From the NCBI RefSeq assembly GCF_032191515.1, contig NC_091416.1:7264001-7328000 (forward strand): a DNA stretch of 64,000 nucleotides, read 5' to 3'. Positions 45,455-54,722 of the stretch are shown here, one piece after another. The DNA comes from Phaenicophaeus curvirostris. Lineage: Eukaryota; Chordata; Aves; Cuculiformes; Cuculidae. The notes beneath the pieces are model-generated. The model worked only from the letters and a program-made list of their open reading frames with translations. It had not been told where the DNA came from and did no database searches. A program made the translations under genes and the position numbers. Within the stretch, counting starts at the first letter, position 1, and each line of letters starts with the position of its first letter.

Positions 45455-46150
45455 AGCTGAAAGAAAATGAACATCGTGCCAATATGTAGGAAGGATAAAT
45501 GAGATGACCTGTGTAATTACAGCCCTGTCGGCTTGACATTGATTTTGGGCAAAATAATGGGATGTCTGGTACGGGACTTGTTTAATAAGAAATTAAAGGG
45601 AATAACACAAAGGATGCCAATCAACAGGGATTTATGGAAAATAAATCTTGCCCAACTAAGTTGATATCTTTTTTTGATGAGGTTATAAATTTGGGCTGAT
45701 AAAGGTGACGTTGTCAGCATAATGTACTCAGGCTCCTGCAAGGTTGGGTCCTGCGTGACATCTTGATTAAGAAACTGGGGAGGTAGGAAATCACCGTGGC
45801 AGAAATCAGATGGATTAAAAACTGGCTGCTTGACAAGTTTCAAAAGGCACCTCTTGGAGATGGAATCAACAGGGTCTTCTGCTCCCTGCTGCCTGCAAGG
45901 GCCGGATTGCTGCTGTTTGACATTTTTATCAATGACCTGGAAGAAAACAGCACGTCACCCCTGATAAAGTCTGCAGCTGACAAAGATCAGGGGGATGGCT
46001 TGGGAGGAAGAGGAAAGGGCATCGATACAAGATGCATCTTAACAAAGGCATTCAGCCAGCGCCAGAGAAGGAGGGGAGATGGGGCTGATAGGCAGATGGA
46101 CAAGATTTGGAGGATGAAATACTGTGCTTTTCAGGCTGGGAAGCATCGTT
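45455..46150 (+). mobile_element. ancient CR1/L3-like LINE fragment with reverse-transcriptase core remnants
   Basis: Plus-strand reading gives an ordered set of reverse-transcriptase segments. CNYSPVGLTLILGKIMG (45512-45562) corresponds to the N-terminal NYRPVSLTSxxGKIME motif. Next comes the INRDLWKINLAQLS-like QxGF equivalent (45620-45660), then FFDEVIN near 45672-45692. IRWIKNWL (45808-45831) corresponds to the fingers-palm IxWIxxWL. LFDIFINDLEE (45916-45948) precedes SAADKD, where the catalytic F-A-D-D box would be. The first aspartate and its neighbours are altered, so activity is lost. Several frameshifts and an internal deletion (no QGSVLGP box found) are present. 45796-46176 is open for 126 codons but is only this remnant. 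Confidence 0.8.
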
Positions 46151-46980
46151 TCAGGCTTTTTGATATGAAAATGTAGTGTATTTTGGAGCAAACCCATTTT
46201 TGTTCTCCTCTGGGTAAGCCACGCAGCACCCATGCTCTGTGTGCCCAAGGTCCATGATGCTCACTTGAATTTAGCTCATTCCTCACACACTTTACAGGAT
46301 TTCAAGGACTTGCAGTGCTCAGACTTCCTTGCAAATCCCACGAGGCACCTGGTTGAGCCTTTTGCCTTCGAACTATATTAAAAACGTGGCCTGAAGTGAC
46401 TTGCCTGAAGCCAGGCACCACGGGATTGATACAGCTCGGCACATCTCCACACCAGGTGAGCTTTAAGCAACGTGCAGCCAAGCTCAGAGACCCCCTCCCT
46501 GCTCTCCAGCTCCCATCCTTTTTCCCAGGATTATATCTTTCCCCTAAAAAAAGAAAAAACCCTCCTGCGAGTCTCGGGTAACCACAGCCACTGTGATTTT
46601 GAAGCTGCCTTGTGCGATTTCACCCAACACCAAACACACACAACACTTCAGGGCTCTCTGTAGTGAGCATTTTATTGCTTCCAGAGTGGATTTTTTCAGC
46701 TCCTGCAACCCAATGCCCGAGAATAATGGACAGGCTTCAGCCGAGGGAATTTAATTCTGCTCCCACTCCTTTCAGATCAGAGCCTGTGTCAGCGGGGTGC
46801 TCTTACAACAAGAGACTTTATTACAGCTTATCCAACACTTGGCAAGTTCTCAATCTGGAGAACTGGTTTGTACTACCCAGATTGCCGCTCTGCGTTGCAT
46901 GCTAATAGAGATCTATAGCTGCGCTGTGGACATACAGGGGAGGGGAGGCTTCAAACTTACAGTAGTGAAACAGCATAGGA
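46151..46980. other. unique non-coding DNA
   Basis: Nothing recognisable was seen. Overlapping frames at 46396-46994 show no known family. Confidence 0.45.
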
Positions 46981-47453
46981 TCATAAAATCATAGAATAGT
47001 TTGATTTGAAAGGGACCTCAAAGCCCATCCAGTTCCACCCCTGCCATGGGCAGGGACACCTCCCACTGGATCAGGGGCTCCAAGCTCCATCCAACCTGGC
47101 CATGGACACCTCCAGGGATGGGGCAGCCACCACTGCTCTGGGCAACCTGGACCAGGACCTCAATACCCTCACAGCAAAATATTTCTCCCCAAGATCTCAT
47201 CTCAATCTCCCCTCTTTCAGCTCAAAACCATCCCCCCTCATCCTCTCCCTGCCCTCCCTAACCAAGAGCCCCTCCCCAGCTTTCCTGGAGCCCCTTTCAG
47301 CACTGGAAGCTGCTCTAAGGTCTCTCTGGACCCTTTTCTTCTCCAGGCTGAACAACCCCAACTCTCTCAGCCTCTCCTCATACAGGAGGTGCTCCAGCCC
47401 TGGGATCATCTCCGCGGCCTCCTCTGAACCCATTCGCACAGTTCCATATCCTT
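46981..47453 (-). mobile_element. CR1 LINE fragment, group A
   Basis: The reverse copy starts TCATAAAATCATAGAATAG. The minus strand reads MIPGLEHLLYEERLRELGLF, SLEKKRVQRDLRAASS, ERGSRKAGEGLLVREGRERM and GDGFELKEGRLR (47197-47439), then breaks. The 165-codon plus-strand frame (47006-47503) is antisense CR1. Confidence 0.96.
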
Positions 47454-49005
47454 ATGTTTTCCAGCACATTGGAAAACTTTGTGGAAGTTTGTGGTCAGAC
47501 TGAATTCGGATGCTCACATGAGGTGCACTGGTTTACCTGGAACTCTTGAGCTGAACAGCCCCTTTTCATCCAGCTCTTTCCATCCATGAGATAAAGGAAG
47601 ATGCAATCACACCAGAGACATATGCAATGCCTTAGCTGTGGCTTCTGGTCCCAGGTCTGCAAAGCATCATCACACACTATGTTGGACCCACATTCAGACA
47701 CAAACTTCCCCCTCCTTATGTTTTCATCTTCTTTTTTTTTCTAGTAGGAGCATTGCATTCACCTGCAGAAAAGCCTTGGGAGTAAACCTCCCTGTGAAAA
47801 AATGACCCACCAAACATCCCTCAAATTTAGCCTCCCAACATTTTTTCTTTGGATTTATATTTCCCTTCTGGGGCCACACAGGGGGAATGAAACACAAGAA
47901 TCCCATTTCCTGTGCTCTGGCTTTGCCAAAACAGAGCATCTTCTCTTCCCCTGCCCTGAGCAGACATCAAGCTCCCTTTAACTTCAACAAATGCTCCCCA
48001 GACCCGGCCAGCTAGGTAACTTGAGGATGCATGGCTTGTCACCGCAGATGACACATTCCTCTCTCTCAGGATGTGGTATAATGAGCTGCTTCGTGGTCTC
48101 CCAAGGCAGAAATGTATTTATGGCACAAGGAGAGATTTATAGAGTTTTTCTTTAAAACCTGTCAGCTAATAATAGCCGCAGCCGGGGCTGGGTTGAGCCG
48201 GGCTCTCACGCAGGTATAAATCAGGGCGAGCCCTCAAGCCGTACCATCATTTTCTCCCATCTGGAGACCAAGGAGATAACGTCATGTGCAAATGTTTGCA
48301 TCAAAGAGAGAAGGATAAGAAAATATTCCAGCTAGGTTACCAAGGTGTGATGTCTTTATATACATCCCGGTGCTGTCCTTACCTTTCTCTGCCACACATT
48401 CCAGCCCCAAACCACCTGGAGCACTGGGACCTCCTGCAGACCTGCTGTTGCTTTCCAGGGAAACCACAGCAAGGAGAGTCTCTCCATGCTCACAGTGATT
48501 CATTATTACCCTGCCAAACGACCTATATATCTTTGGCCTCAACCAGCAAGTAAAGTTGATAAGAAAGCCTTCCGTTGTCCCCTGGCATCGCAATGCCTGG
48601 AACAGTACAAATGCCCTAAAGACACCTTTTTTTTTCAAACAAAACAGATGCATATTATCTCTTGATTGTCTAGGGGGGGAGGGGGAGGAGTGAATAAAAT
48701 AGCTAACAGGTTCCAGAGGGATGTAGCCTGTTAATTCCACTCATGATAAATGTCTTTTAAAATGCCACTGATGCCTGAAGCACTGATGAGTTTCCAGGTT
48801 TGCTGATTTGCGGACCGCAGGGCAGGCTCCCACCGGAGCCCATTAGATGGCCTATAGATAGGCAGCTGGGTGCACAGCACGATGTGCAAAGGTGCCAGTC
48901 AAAAGCTGAAAAGCATTACTAAGCAATCCCGGATATTTCCCATCTCCTACAACAAGGCCAAGGGGTGGGGGGAGGACAGGTTTCTGAAAACCACAGCAAA
49001 TTAGG
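47454..49005. other. unique non-coding DNA
   Basis: No gene was recognised. A G-rich run (GGGGGGGAGGGGGAGGAG at 48673-48690) could form a quadruplex. 48100-48260 has a TATA-like GGTATAAATCAG at 48214-48225 with GC-rich DNA upstream, but no exon I can recognise. Confidence 0.4.
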
Positions 49006-49070
49006 TCCTGTCTTTTTTCTCTTTCCACCACGTTAATTAGCGTAGAGCCCAAAGCATGATATTGGGGACG
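49006..49070 (+). repeat. left copy of a diverged flanking duplication
   Basis: TCCTGTCTTTTTTC...TTAATT...AGCGTAGAGCCCAAAGCATG...ATTGGGGA aligns by eye, with small gaps, to 49856-49926 on the other side of the CR1. The best part is the last 31 bases, where about 27 match. It reads like a long target-site duplication, or a pre-existing tandem duplication split by the insertion. Confidence 0.65.
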
Positions 49071-49854
49071 GAGTGAAGCTCATTGGGTTCAACAAGGCCA
49101 AGTGCAAGATCCTGCACCTGGGTCGGGGCAATCCCAGGCACAAACACAGGCTGGGTGGAGAATGGAATGGGAGCAGCCCTGAGGAGAAGGACTTGGGGTG
49201 CTGGGGGATGAGAAGATCCACATGAGCCAGCAACGTGTACTCACAACTGAGAAACCAACCGAGTCGTGAGCTGCATCCAAAGCCGTGGAACCAGCAGGTA
49301 GGGAGGGGATTCTGCCCCTCTGCTCCGCTCTGGTGAGACCCCATTTGGAGCCTGGTGTCCAGTTCTGGAGTCCCCAGCACAGGAAGGACACGGAGGGGTT
49401 GGAGTGAGTCCAGAGGAGGACACAGAGATGAGCACCTCCTGTACAAGGACAGGCTGAGAGAGTTGGGGTTGTTCAGTCTGGAGAAGAGAAGGCTGCAGGA
49501 AGACCTTAGAGCAGCTTCTAGTGCTGAAAGGGGCTCCAGGAAAGCTGAGGAGGGGCCCTTGATCTGGGAATGCAGGGATAGGATGAGGGGGAATGGTTTT
49601 TAGCTGAAAGGGGGGAGATTGAGACGAGATCTCAGGAAGAAATGTTTTGCTGTGAGGGTGTTGAGGTCCTAGCCGAGGTTGCCCAGAGCAGTGGTGGCTG
49701 CCCCGTTCCTGGAGGCGTTCAAGGCCAGGTTGGATGGGGCTTGGAGCCCCTGATGCAATGGGAGGTGTCCCTGCTCGTGGCAGTGGTTGGGACTCGATGG
49801 GCTTTGAGGTCCCTTCCAACCTAAAACATTCTGTGATTCTATGATTCTGTGATT
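49071..49854 (+). mobile_element. CR1 LINE fragment, group A, longest sequence tail in the window
   Basis: This forward copy of about 780 bases reaches further into ORF2 than any other group A copy. CKILHLGRGNPRHKHRLGGE (near 49101-49160) is followed by GSSPEEKDLGVLGDEKIHMS (49168-49227), then SGETPFGAWCPVLES-type VRPxLE remnants, DRLRELGLFSLEKRRLQEDL (49448-49508) and the group A tail with terminal octamers at 49832-49854. Frameshifts separate these. The 192-codon antisense frame (49241-49819) is an artefact. The copy is flanked by an apparent duplication. Confidence 0.96.
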
Positions 49855-49855
49855 C

Positions 49856-49926
49856 CTCCTGGATTTTTTATTTCTTATGCCACATAAATTATTTTAGTGT
49901 AGAGCTCAAAGCATGATGCTGGGGAG
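49856..49926 (+). repeat. right copy of a diverged flanking duplication
   Basis: This is the partner of 49006-49070. TCCTGGATTTTTTA...CCACATAAATTATTTT...AGTGTAGAGCTCAAAGCATG...CTGGGGA begins just after the last CR1 terminal repeat. Confidence 0.65.
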
Positions 49927-51077
49927 AAAGAACAGAGGAATGAACAGGCTCAGCACGTTTCTTCATGTCATCTTTTTGCCTTGATGCATCTTGCACCCTC
50001 TTCTTGTCCTTTATTCATTGCTCCCAAACCCTCATGCAAACCACACCACAGGGATTATTTTTTTTCATTCCCTGCCTGGTTCATGTCACATATTTGAGCA
50101 AGTCCATCTTGATAGGTTCTTGTCGTAATGTCATCATGTCCATCTCATTTTTGCTTGGGGCTGCTTTATTTCTTCCTCCAAGGCCATCCTTAGCTCGGTG
50201 GTGGACAGTGTAATTCAATAGGCTTGCAGATCTGTCTTGGGTCAATTTTAATTCTATTTAAAGGACAGTCGATAGAGCCATCTCTGGGGTTTTCTGAGAC
50301 AGAATTTCATATTGCGTTTATTATGCGCTGAATGTACCGGCTGGGGGAGAAAGCATTTCAGCGTCGATGAGACATTAAGGTTGGGATGGGAAGCACTTTG
50401 CAACCTTTCTCCCTTGCTATTTTAGGCTCCATGAGACCCTTGTGAGTTGGCTCAGGAAGGGGCCAAGGAAGAGATGGCTCTCGGTGGGATTTTTTAGAAG
50501 CACTCATGATGCCCTGCTCTCCTGCTGCTCATGGAGGCACAAATCAGCCCCTTCGTGAGCATCACCAGCCACAATCCCAGCCTGATGCCAGAGTTACACT
50601 GCTGTGAACCTGTCCTTGGGGTTCAGGGGAGGTAGCATGCAGCAAAACAGAGATAATCCCCAAACCATGAGATCTAAGTACTGCTACATGACCATTACGA
50701 CCTGCTCTACTTCCCTGTGCCTCATAAAAGAAGGGGTAATGTCCCAGAGAAGAGCCGGATGTTAATAAAGAAAGAGGGCTTTCAATGCTGCTGTTCATCT
50801 AAACCATTCCCTTAAGTGCAGGACGAGATGCTTGAGCACTACGGCACGGGTTTTATGCAACTTAATAAAAGGGAAAAATGATATCACCGCTGGAAAAAAC
50901 AAAATGCATGCAGGGGAATTGGATTGCATCGCTTTACACTCAGATCAATCCTAAGATGGCATTGCACAACAAAGGGGGAGTTTTCCACCTCCCACTGCTT
51001 ATGGTAACAGGCTCAAGAAAAGCTTTGCTTGGGCAGTTTTAGAGGGACAAACCTTATCACCCGAGATGGAAATATTA
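49927..51077. other. unique non-coding DNA
   Basis: Nothing recognisable as a gene or repeat was seen. Confidence 0.45.
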
Positions 51078-51356
51078 TCATAGAATCACAGAACGGTTTG
51101 GGTTGGAAGGGACCTTAAAGCCCATCCAATCCCAACCCTGCCATGGGCAGGGACACCTCCCACTGCATCAGGGGCTCCAAGCCCCATCCAACCTGGCCTT
51201 GAACCCCTCCAGGGATGGGGCAGCCACCCCTGCTCTGGGCAACCTGGGCCAGGGCCTCCCCTCCCGCAAAGCAAAACATTTCTTCCTAAGATCTCATCTC
51301 AGTCTCCCCTCCTTCAGCTTCAATCCCTTCCCTCTCATCCTATCCCTGCACTCCCT
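51078..51356 (-). mobile_element. CR1 LINE fragment, group A
   Basis: The reverse copy starts TCATAGAATCACAGAACGG and continues to the CTCATCCTATCCCTGCACTCCC block, where it is 5'-truncated. Divergence from the group A pattern is low, suggesting a younger insertion. Confidence 0.95.
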
Positions 51357-52678
51357 ATTTTCCCACTGGACGAAGCAGGAAAAAATGCCAGCCTAGCCAA
51401 TAAACCTGCTTCTGTAGGAAACTTATCAGTGATGCATTTAATGAGCATTTGGTGATCAATGTGGGTCCATCACAAGGAATAAATCCACTCACCTTGTGTC
51501 AAGGCGAAGGAGTTAAACTAACTAGAAGTTAAACAACCCCCCACCCCAATTTTACCATGTTATGGGGGTCCCCGTGGCTGCTTTCATGTCCTTTCAGCGT
51601 GCCATGGGGCTCCTTCCCATCGTGGGGAGCATCCAGGCATCTGCTGTGACTCCAAATGAAATCGCCCATTCCCTGCTGGAGATCATTAACGTATATCAGA
51701 AAGGAATTTAGCTGGAGTGGCTATTTCAGTAACATGCAGCGTTCTCCCCCAGTTTGGGTTTGTTTTCGGAATTGCACATAAAGTGCAACTGCGGCACATT
51801 TACTTTTCTATTATGCCTACGAAATTAAGTTAGATGGCCCTAATAATAGCATTGCCTTTAAAATAACGTTGTGTTTAAAGAACAAACTCTCCAATGTCGC
51901 CGGCACAGCATATTTGTCTTGTGCTTAATTTCCACTTGCTGTTGTATTATTAGACATTAACATGATAGTTTTGTTTAATCTCTGGCTCCGTCGCCCATGG
52001 CTGACTCCAAACCGATCACTCGCCCCTCTTGATGAAAGTCCTAATTCATCCTTGTTAGTGCAATTAGGAGGAAATTGGATAACGGTGCCACTTCTCACAA
52101 AAGGTCTGGGAGAGGGTGAGGCTCTCCCCCGAGAGGTGAAGCCGGCGGCGAGCTCCTGGCTGCAGGAGGATTAGTCAGCTCCTGGGAAGATGATGGGGAC
52201 AAATGAATTGAGGCTTTGTGAAGTTTTGAAGTGGGTTTTGATGGATTTTCTTGCTCTTTTCCTGGCACAGAGGTAGTAGGAATCCATCCCTGAAACCCGG
52301 CTAAGGTCGTCATCAATTTGAGGTTGTTTTGAGTACACCTACACGAAGCATGAAAGAAATGTGAAAATAATGGGATTATTTTTTTCCAAAATTTAAGTCG
52401 TCAAAAGGTTTCAGGAAAGTGGCTGTGGGTTTTCTGCAGCGTTTGCTCTCCATAGGCATCTATCTCCCAACCATGAACATGAGCACAGAAACGAGATAAA
52501 ACGCTCTTCAACCACAACATTGAAAACAACGCGTGTGTTTGGAGTGGTTCCCCAGCCTCTGCATCTCTGTGCATCATTTCTTTAACTCTTAGCTCCCTTC
52601 AACCAAGTTTTTCTAGACTAAACTAAAATCCCCACATCCAGGACCACCTGCAGTTCCGGAGACTGCTTTGGGTGTTAC
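51357..52678. other. unique non-coding DNA with candidate conserved block
   Basis: No gene was recognised. 51660-52090 is a candidate constrained block (separate entry). Confidence 0.4.
51660..52090. other. candidate conserved non-coding element
   Basis: This repeat-free, AT-rich sequence has retained CpGs and repeated homeodomain-type or nuclear-factor-type cores (GATCATTAACG, CCCTAATAATAG, TTATTAGACATTAACATG, CCTAATTCATCC, GCAATTAGGAGG). Its texture resembles developmental enhancers. Inference only. Confidence 0.28.
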
Positions 52679-52899
52679 TTAGATCTTACAAAGAAATGTT
52701 TTCCTCTGAGGGTGGGGAGGCCCTGTCCCAGGTTGCCCAAGGAAGTGGCGGCTGCCCCATCCCTGGAGGTGTTCAAGGCCAGGTTGGATGGGGCTTGGAG
52801 CCCCTGATCCAGTGGGAGGTGTCCCTGCCCATGGCAGGGGTGGAACTGGATGGGCTTTGAGGTCCCTTGCGATACAAATGATTCCATGATTCTATGATT
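52679..52899 (+). mobile_element. CR1 LINE fragment, group A, short
   Basis: The forward copy starts at AGATCTTACAAAGAAATG. On the plus strand it retains a readable but shifted version of the ORF2 end and group A tail, finishing ATTCCATGATTCTATGATT. Confidence 0.95.
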
Positions 52900-53159
52900 C
52901 CCATCCTGGTCAACATGGGATCTGCAGCAAAGTCCAAAGAAAAACATGCAAGACTATCAAATCTTGGGAATTTGCTGTCCCTATGCAAAAACTACACTCT
53001 GGTGCTTGAGATATCAACCTCATATTGCAGTATAAAATGAGGGAATTCAAGGCAACTAAGGAGGAGTTATTGTGGCTCTCAACCCACCTCAGTACTTGCC
53101 TTCCTGTGTCTCAGAAAGCAAATTAAGCTAAACCAGACAAACGAGCTTTTATTGCTTAA

Positions 53160-53455
53160 TGAAATACATTCCTCACGGGTACAACTAGGAAAGGTACAGA
53201 AGCTTTCATACCAAAGGAGATTGAATAACTTCGGTTTCTTACCTTTGAAAGGAGGCGGGCAAAGGGGGATTCGATGGAGGTTTACAAACCATGGATGGTG
53301 TGGAGCGAGTGAAATGGAAACCTTCATTTCTGCAAGCACCTTGAGACTGAAGAGGCACTGGACAAAACCAGCAAGAGACAAGTTTGAAGACAATAATGGG
53401 TTAAACTGTGGAACTCACTTCCAAAGGATTTTGTGGAAATCCAAACTATAGATGA
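53160..53455 (+). mobile_element. ancient CR1/L3-like LINE fragment, C-terminal ORF2
   Basis: Phrases in order resemble the tail of old reptile LINEs: a FLPLKGGG-like FSLxKRR equivalent near 53239, ATGGAGGTTTACAAACCATG (the MxEVYKxM segment) at 53274-53293, GTGTGGAGCGAGTG after it, and TGTGGAACTCACTTCCAAAG (the LWNSLPQ segment) at 53407-53426 followed by GATTTTGTGGAAATCC. The 99-codon frame (53152-53451) is a remnant. It is abutted by a CR1 tail at 53480. Confidence 0.6.
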
Positions 53456-53479
53456 AGTGGAAGAAAAGGATTAGAAACA

Positions 53480-53597
53480 TCATAAAATGGTTTGGGTCCG
53501 AAGTGACCTTAAACCATTCAGTTCCAGCCCCCTACCATAGGCTGGGGCACCTCCCACTGGATGAGGTTGCTCAAGGACCCATCCAATCTGGCCTTGA
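53480..53597 (-). mobile_element. short CR1 3' end
   Basis: The reverse tail starts TCATAAAATGGTTTGGG, then CAGTTCCAGCCCCCTACCAT and CACCTCCCACTGGATGAGG. It stops inside CCAATCTGGCCTTGATG. Moderately diverged. Confidence 0.9.
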
Positions 53598-54270
53598 TGA
53601 GGAAAATCCAGGGAAAATTATCCATTTCAGTATTAAATACGCAGACGTTGATGCAATTGTAGCAGGTGGAGCATTTCTTGAGGGCTACTTACAGGAATGC
53701 TTTATTCAGAATAGTTTTGTATGTACATTCTCCACTGTTTGTGCCCCTTGCTTGCGATCCCAAGGCCAGACTTGTTCCCTTTGACAAACCCACTCAGGAA
53801 TAGGCATCAGCAGCCCAAGGATACAAATATACATATTTACATTTGGATGACTGAATTTAGAGATGCCAAAGGCAGGAGCCAGATGATCTAAAATTGTTCA
53901 GGTCTGTTAAGAGTATCATAGTCCAAACATCATGCTTAACAAAAATCAAATATTTCCTGTGAAGGCTGGGGCATCTCCCAGGCTCTACACTGGATTTATT
54001 GCTTATTTGCAGATTTTGGAAGCATCCTTTCATGTGCATGGCTTATATCATGTTCATCACGATGGCACTGAGTGCTGAAGTGCTGAGATACTCACCTGGC
54101 TAGCAGAGAAAGGTAGCTGATCCCCACGGGACTTAGAGGTGTGCCCAGCTGGAGGAGGCAGATGGTACCAATGCCTCTCAGCCCACCACAGCAAGAGGGG
54201 AAAATCACAATAGAAGTAGATTGGAATTTGTGTAGACAACTTTCTCCGCTTCCAGCTGGTCTCACACTTT
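53598..54270. other. unique non-coding DNA
   Basis: Nothing recognisable was seen. Confidence 0.45.
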
Positions 54271-54722
54271 TCATAGAATTGTTAAGGTTGGAAAAGACCT
54301 CTAAGCTCATCCAGTTCAACATCACCATGTCCCGAAGTGCCACAGCCACACGGTTTTTGAACCCCTCCAGGGATGGAGACTCCACCACTGCCCTGGGAAG
54401 CCTCTACCAGTGCTTCACCACTCTTTTGGTGGAGAAAGTTTTCCTAATAGCCAGTCTAAACCTCCCCTGGTGCAAATTGAAGCCATTTCCTCACATCCTA
54501 TCACTTGTTAATTGGTTAAAGAGACCAACACCCACCTCACCGTAACCTCCTCTCCAGGAGCTGCAGGGAGCGATGAGGTCTCCCCTCAGCCTCCTCTTCC
54601 CCAGGCTAAACAACCCCATGTCCCTCAGCTGCTTCTTGTAAGATTTGTTCTCCAGACCCTTCCCAAGCTCCATTCCCCTTCTCTGGATGGACAGCCCCTC
54701 GATGTCCTTCCTATTGAGGAAA
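54271..54722 (-). mobile_element. CR1 LINE fragment
   Basis: The reverse copy starts TCATAGAATTGTTAAGGTTG. The minus strand shows MELGKGLENKSYKKQLRDMG, LFSLGKRRLRGDLIAPCSS (54491-54673) and, in another frame, MVESPSLEGFKNRVAVALRD (54092-54388, extending into unique DNA). It is the same broad type as 16186-16690. Confidence 0.94.

Noticed and set aside
48150..48260. TATA-like GGTATAAATCAG preceded by GC-rich DNA as a promoter
   Set aside because: No recognisable exon follows, and single TATA-like matches are frequent by chance. It is mentioned only in the stretch entry.
52265..52285. GAGGTAGTAGGAATCC resembles the start of a let-7 microRNA
   Set aside because: The match stops after about 11 bases, and I see no complementary arm within hairpin distance.
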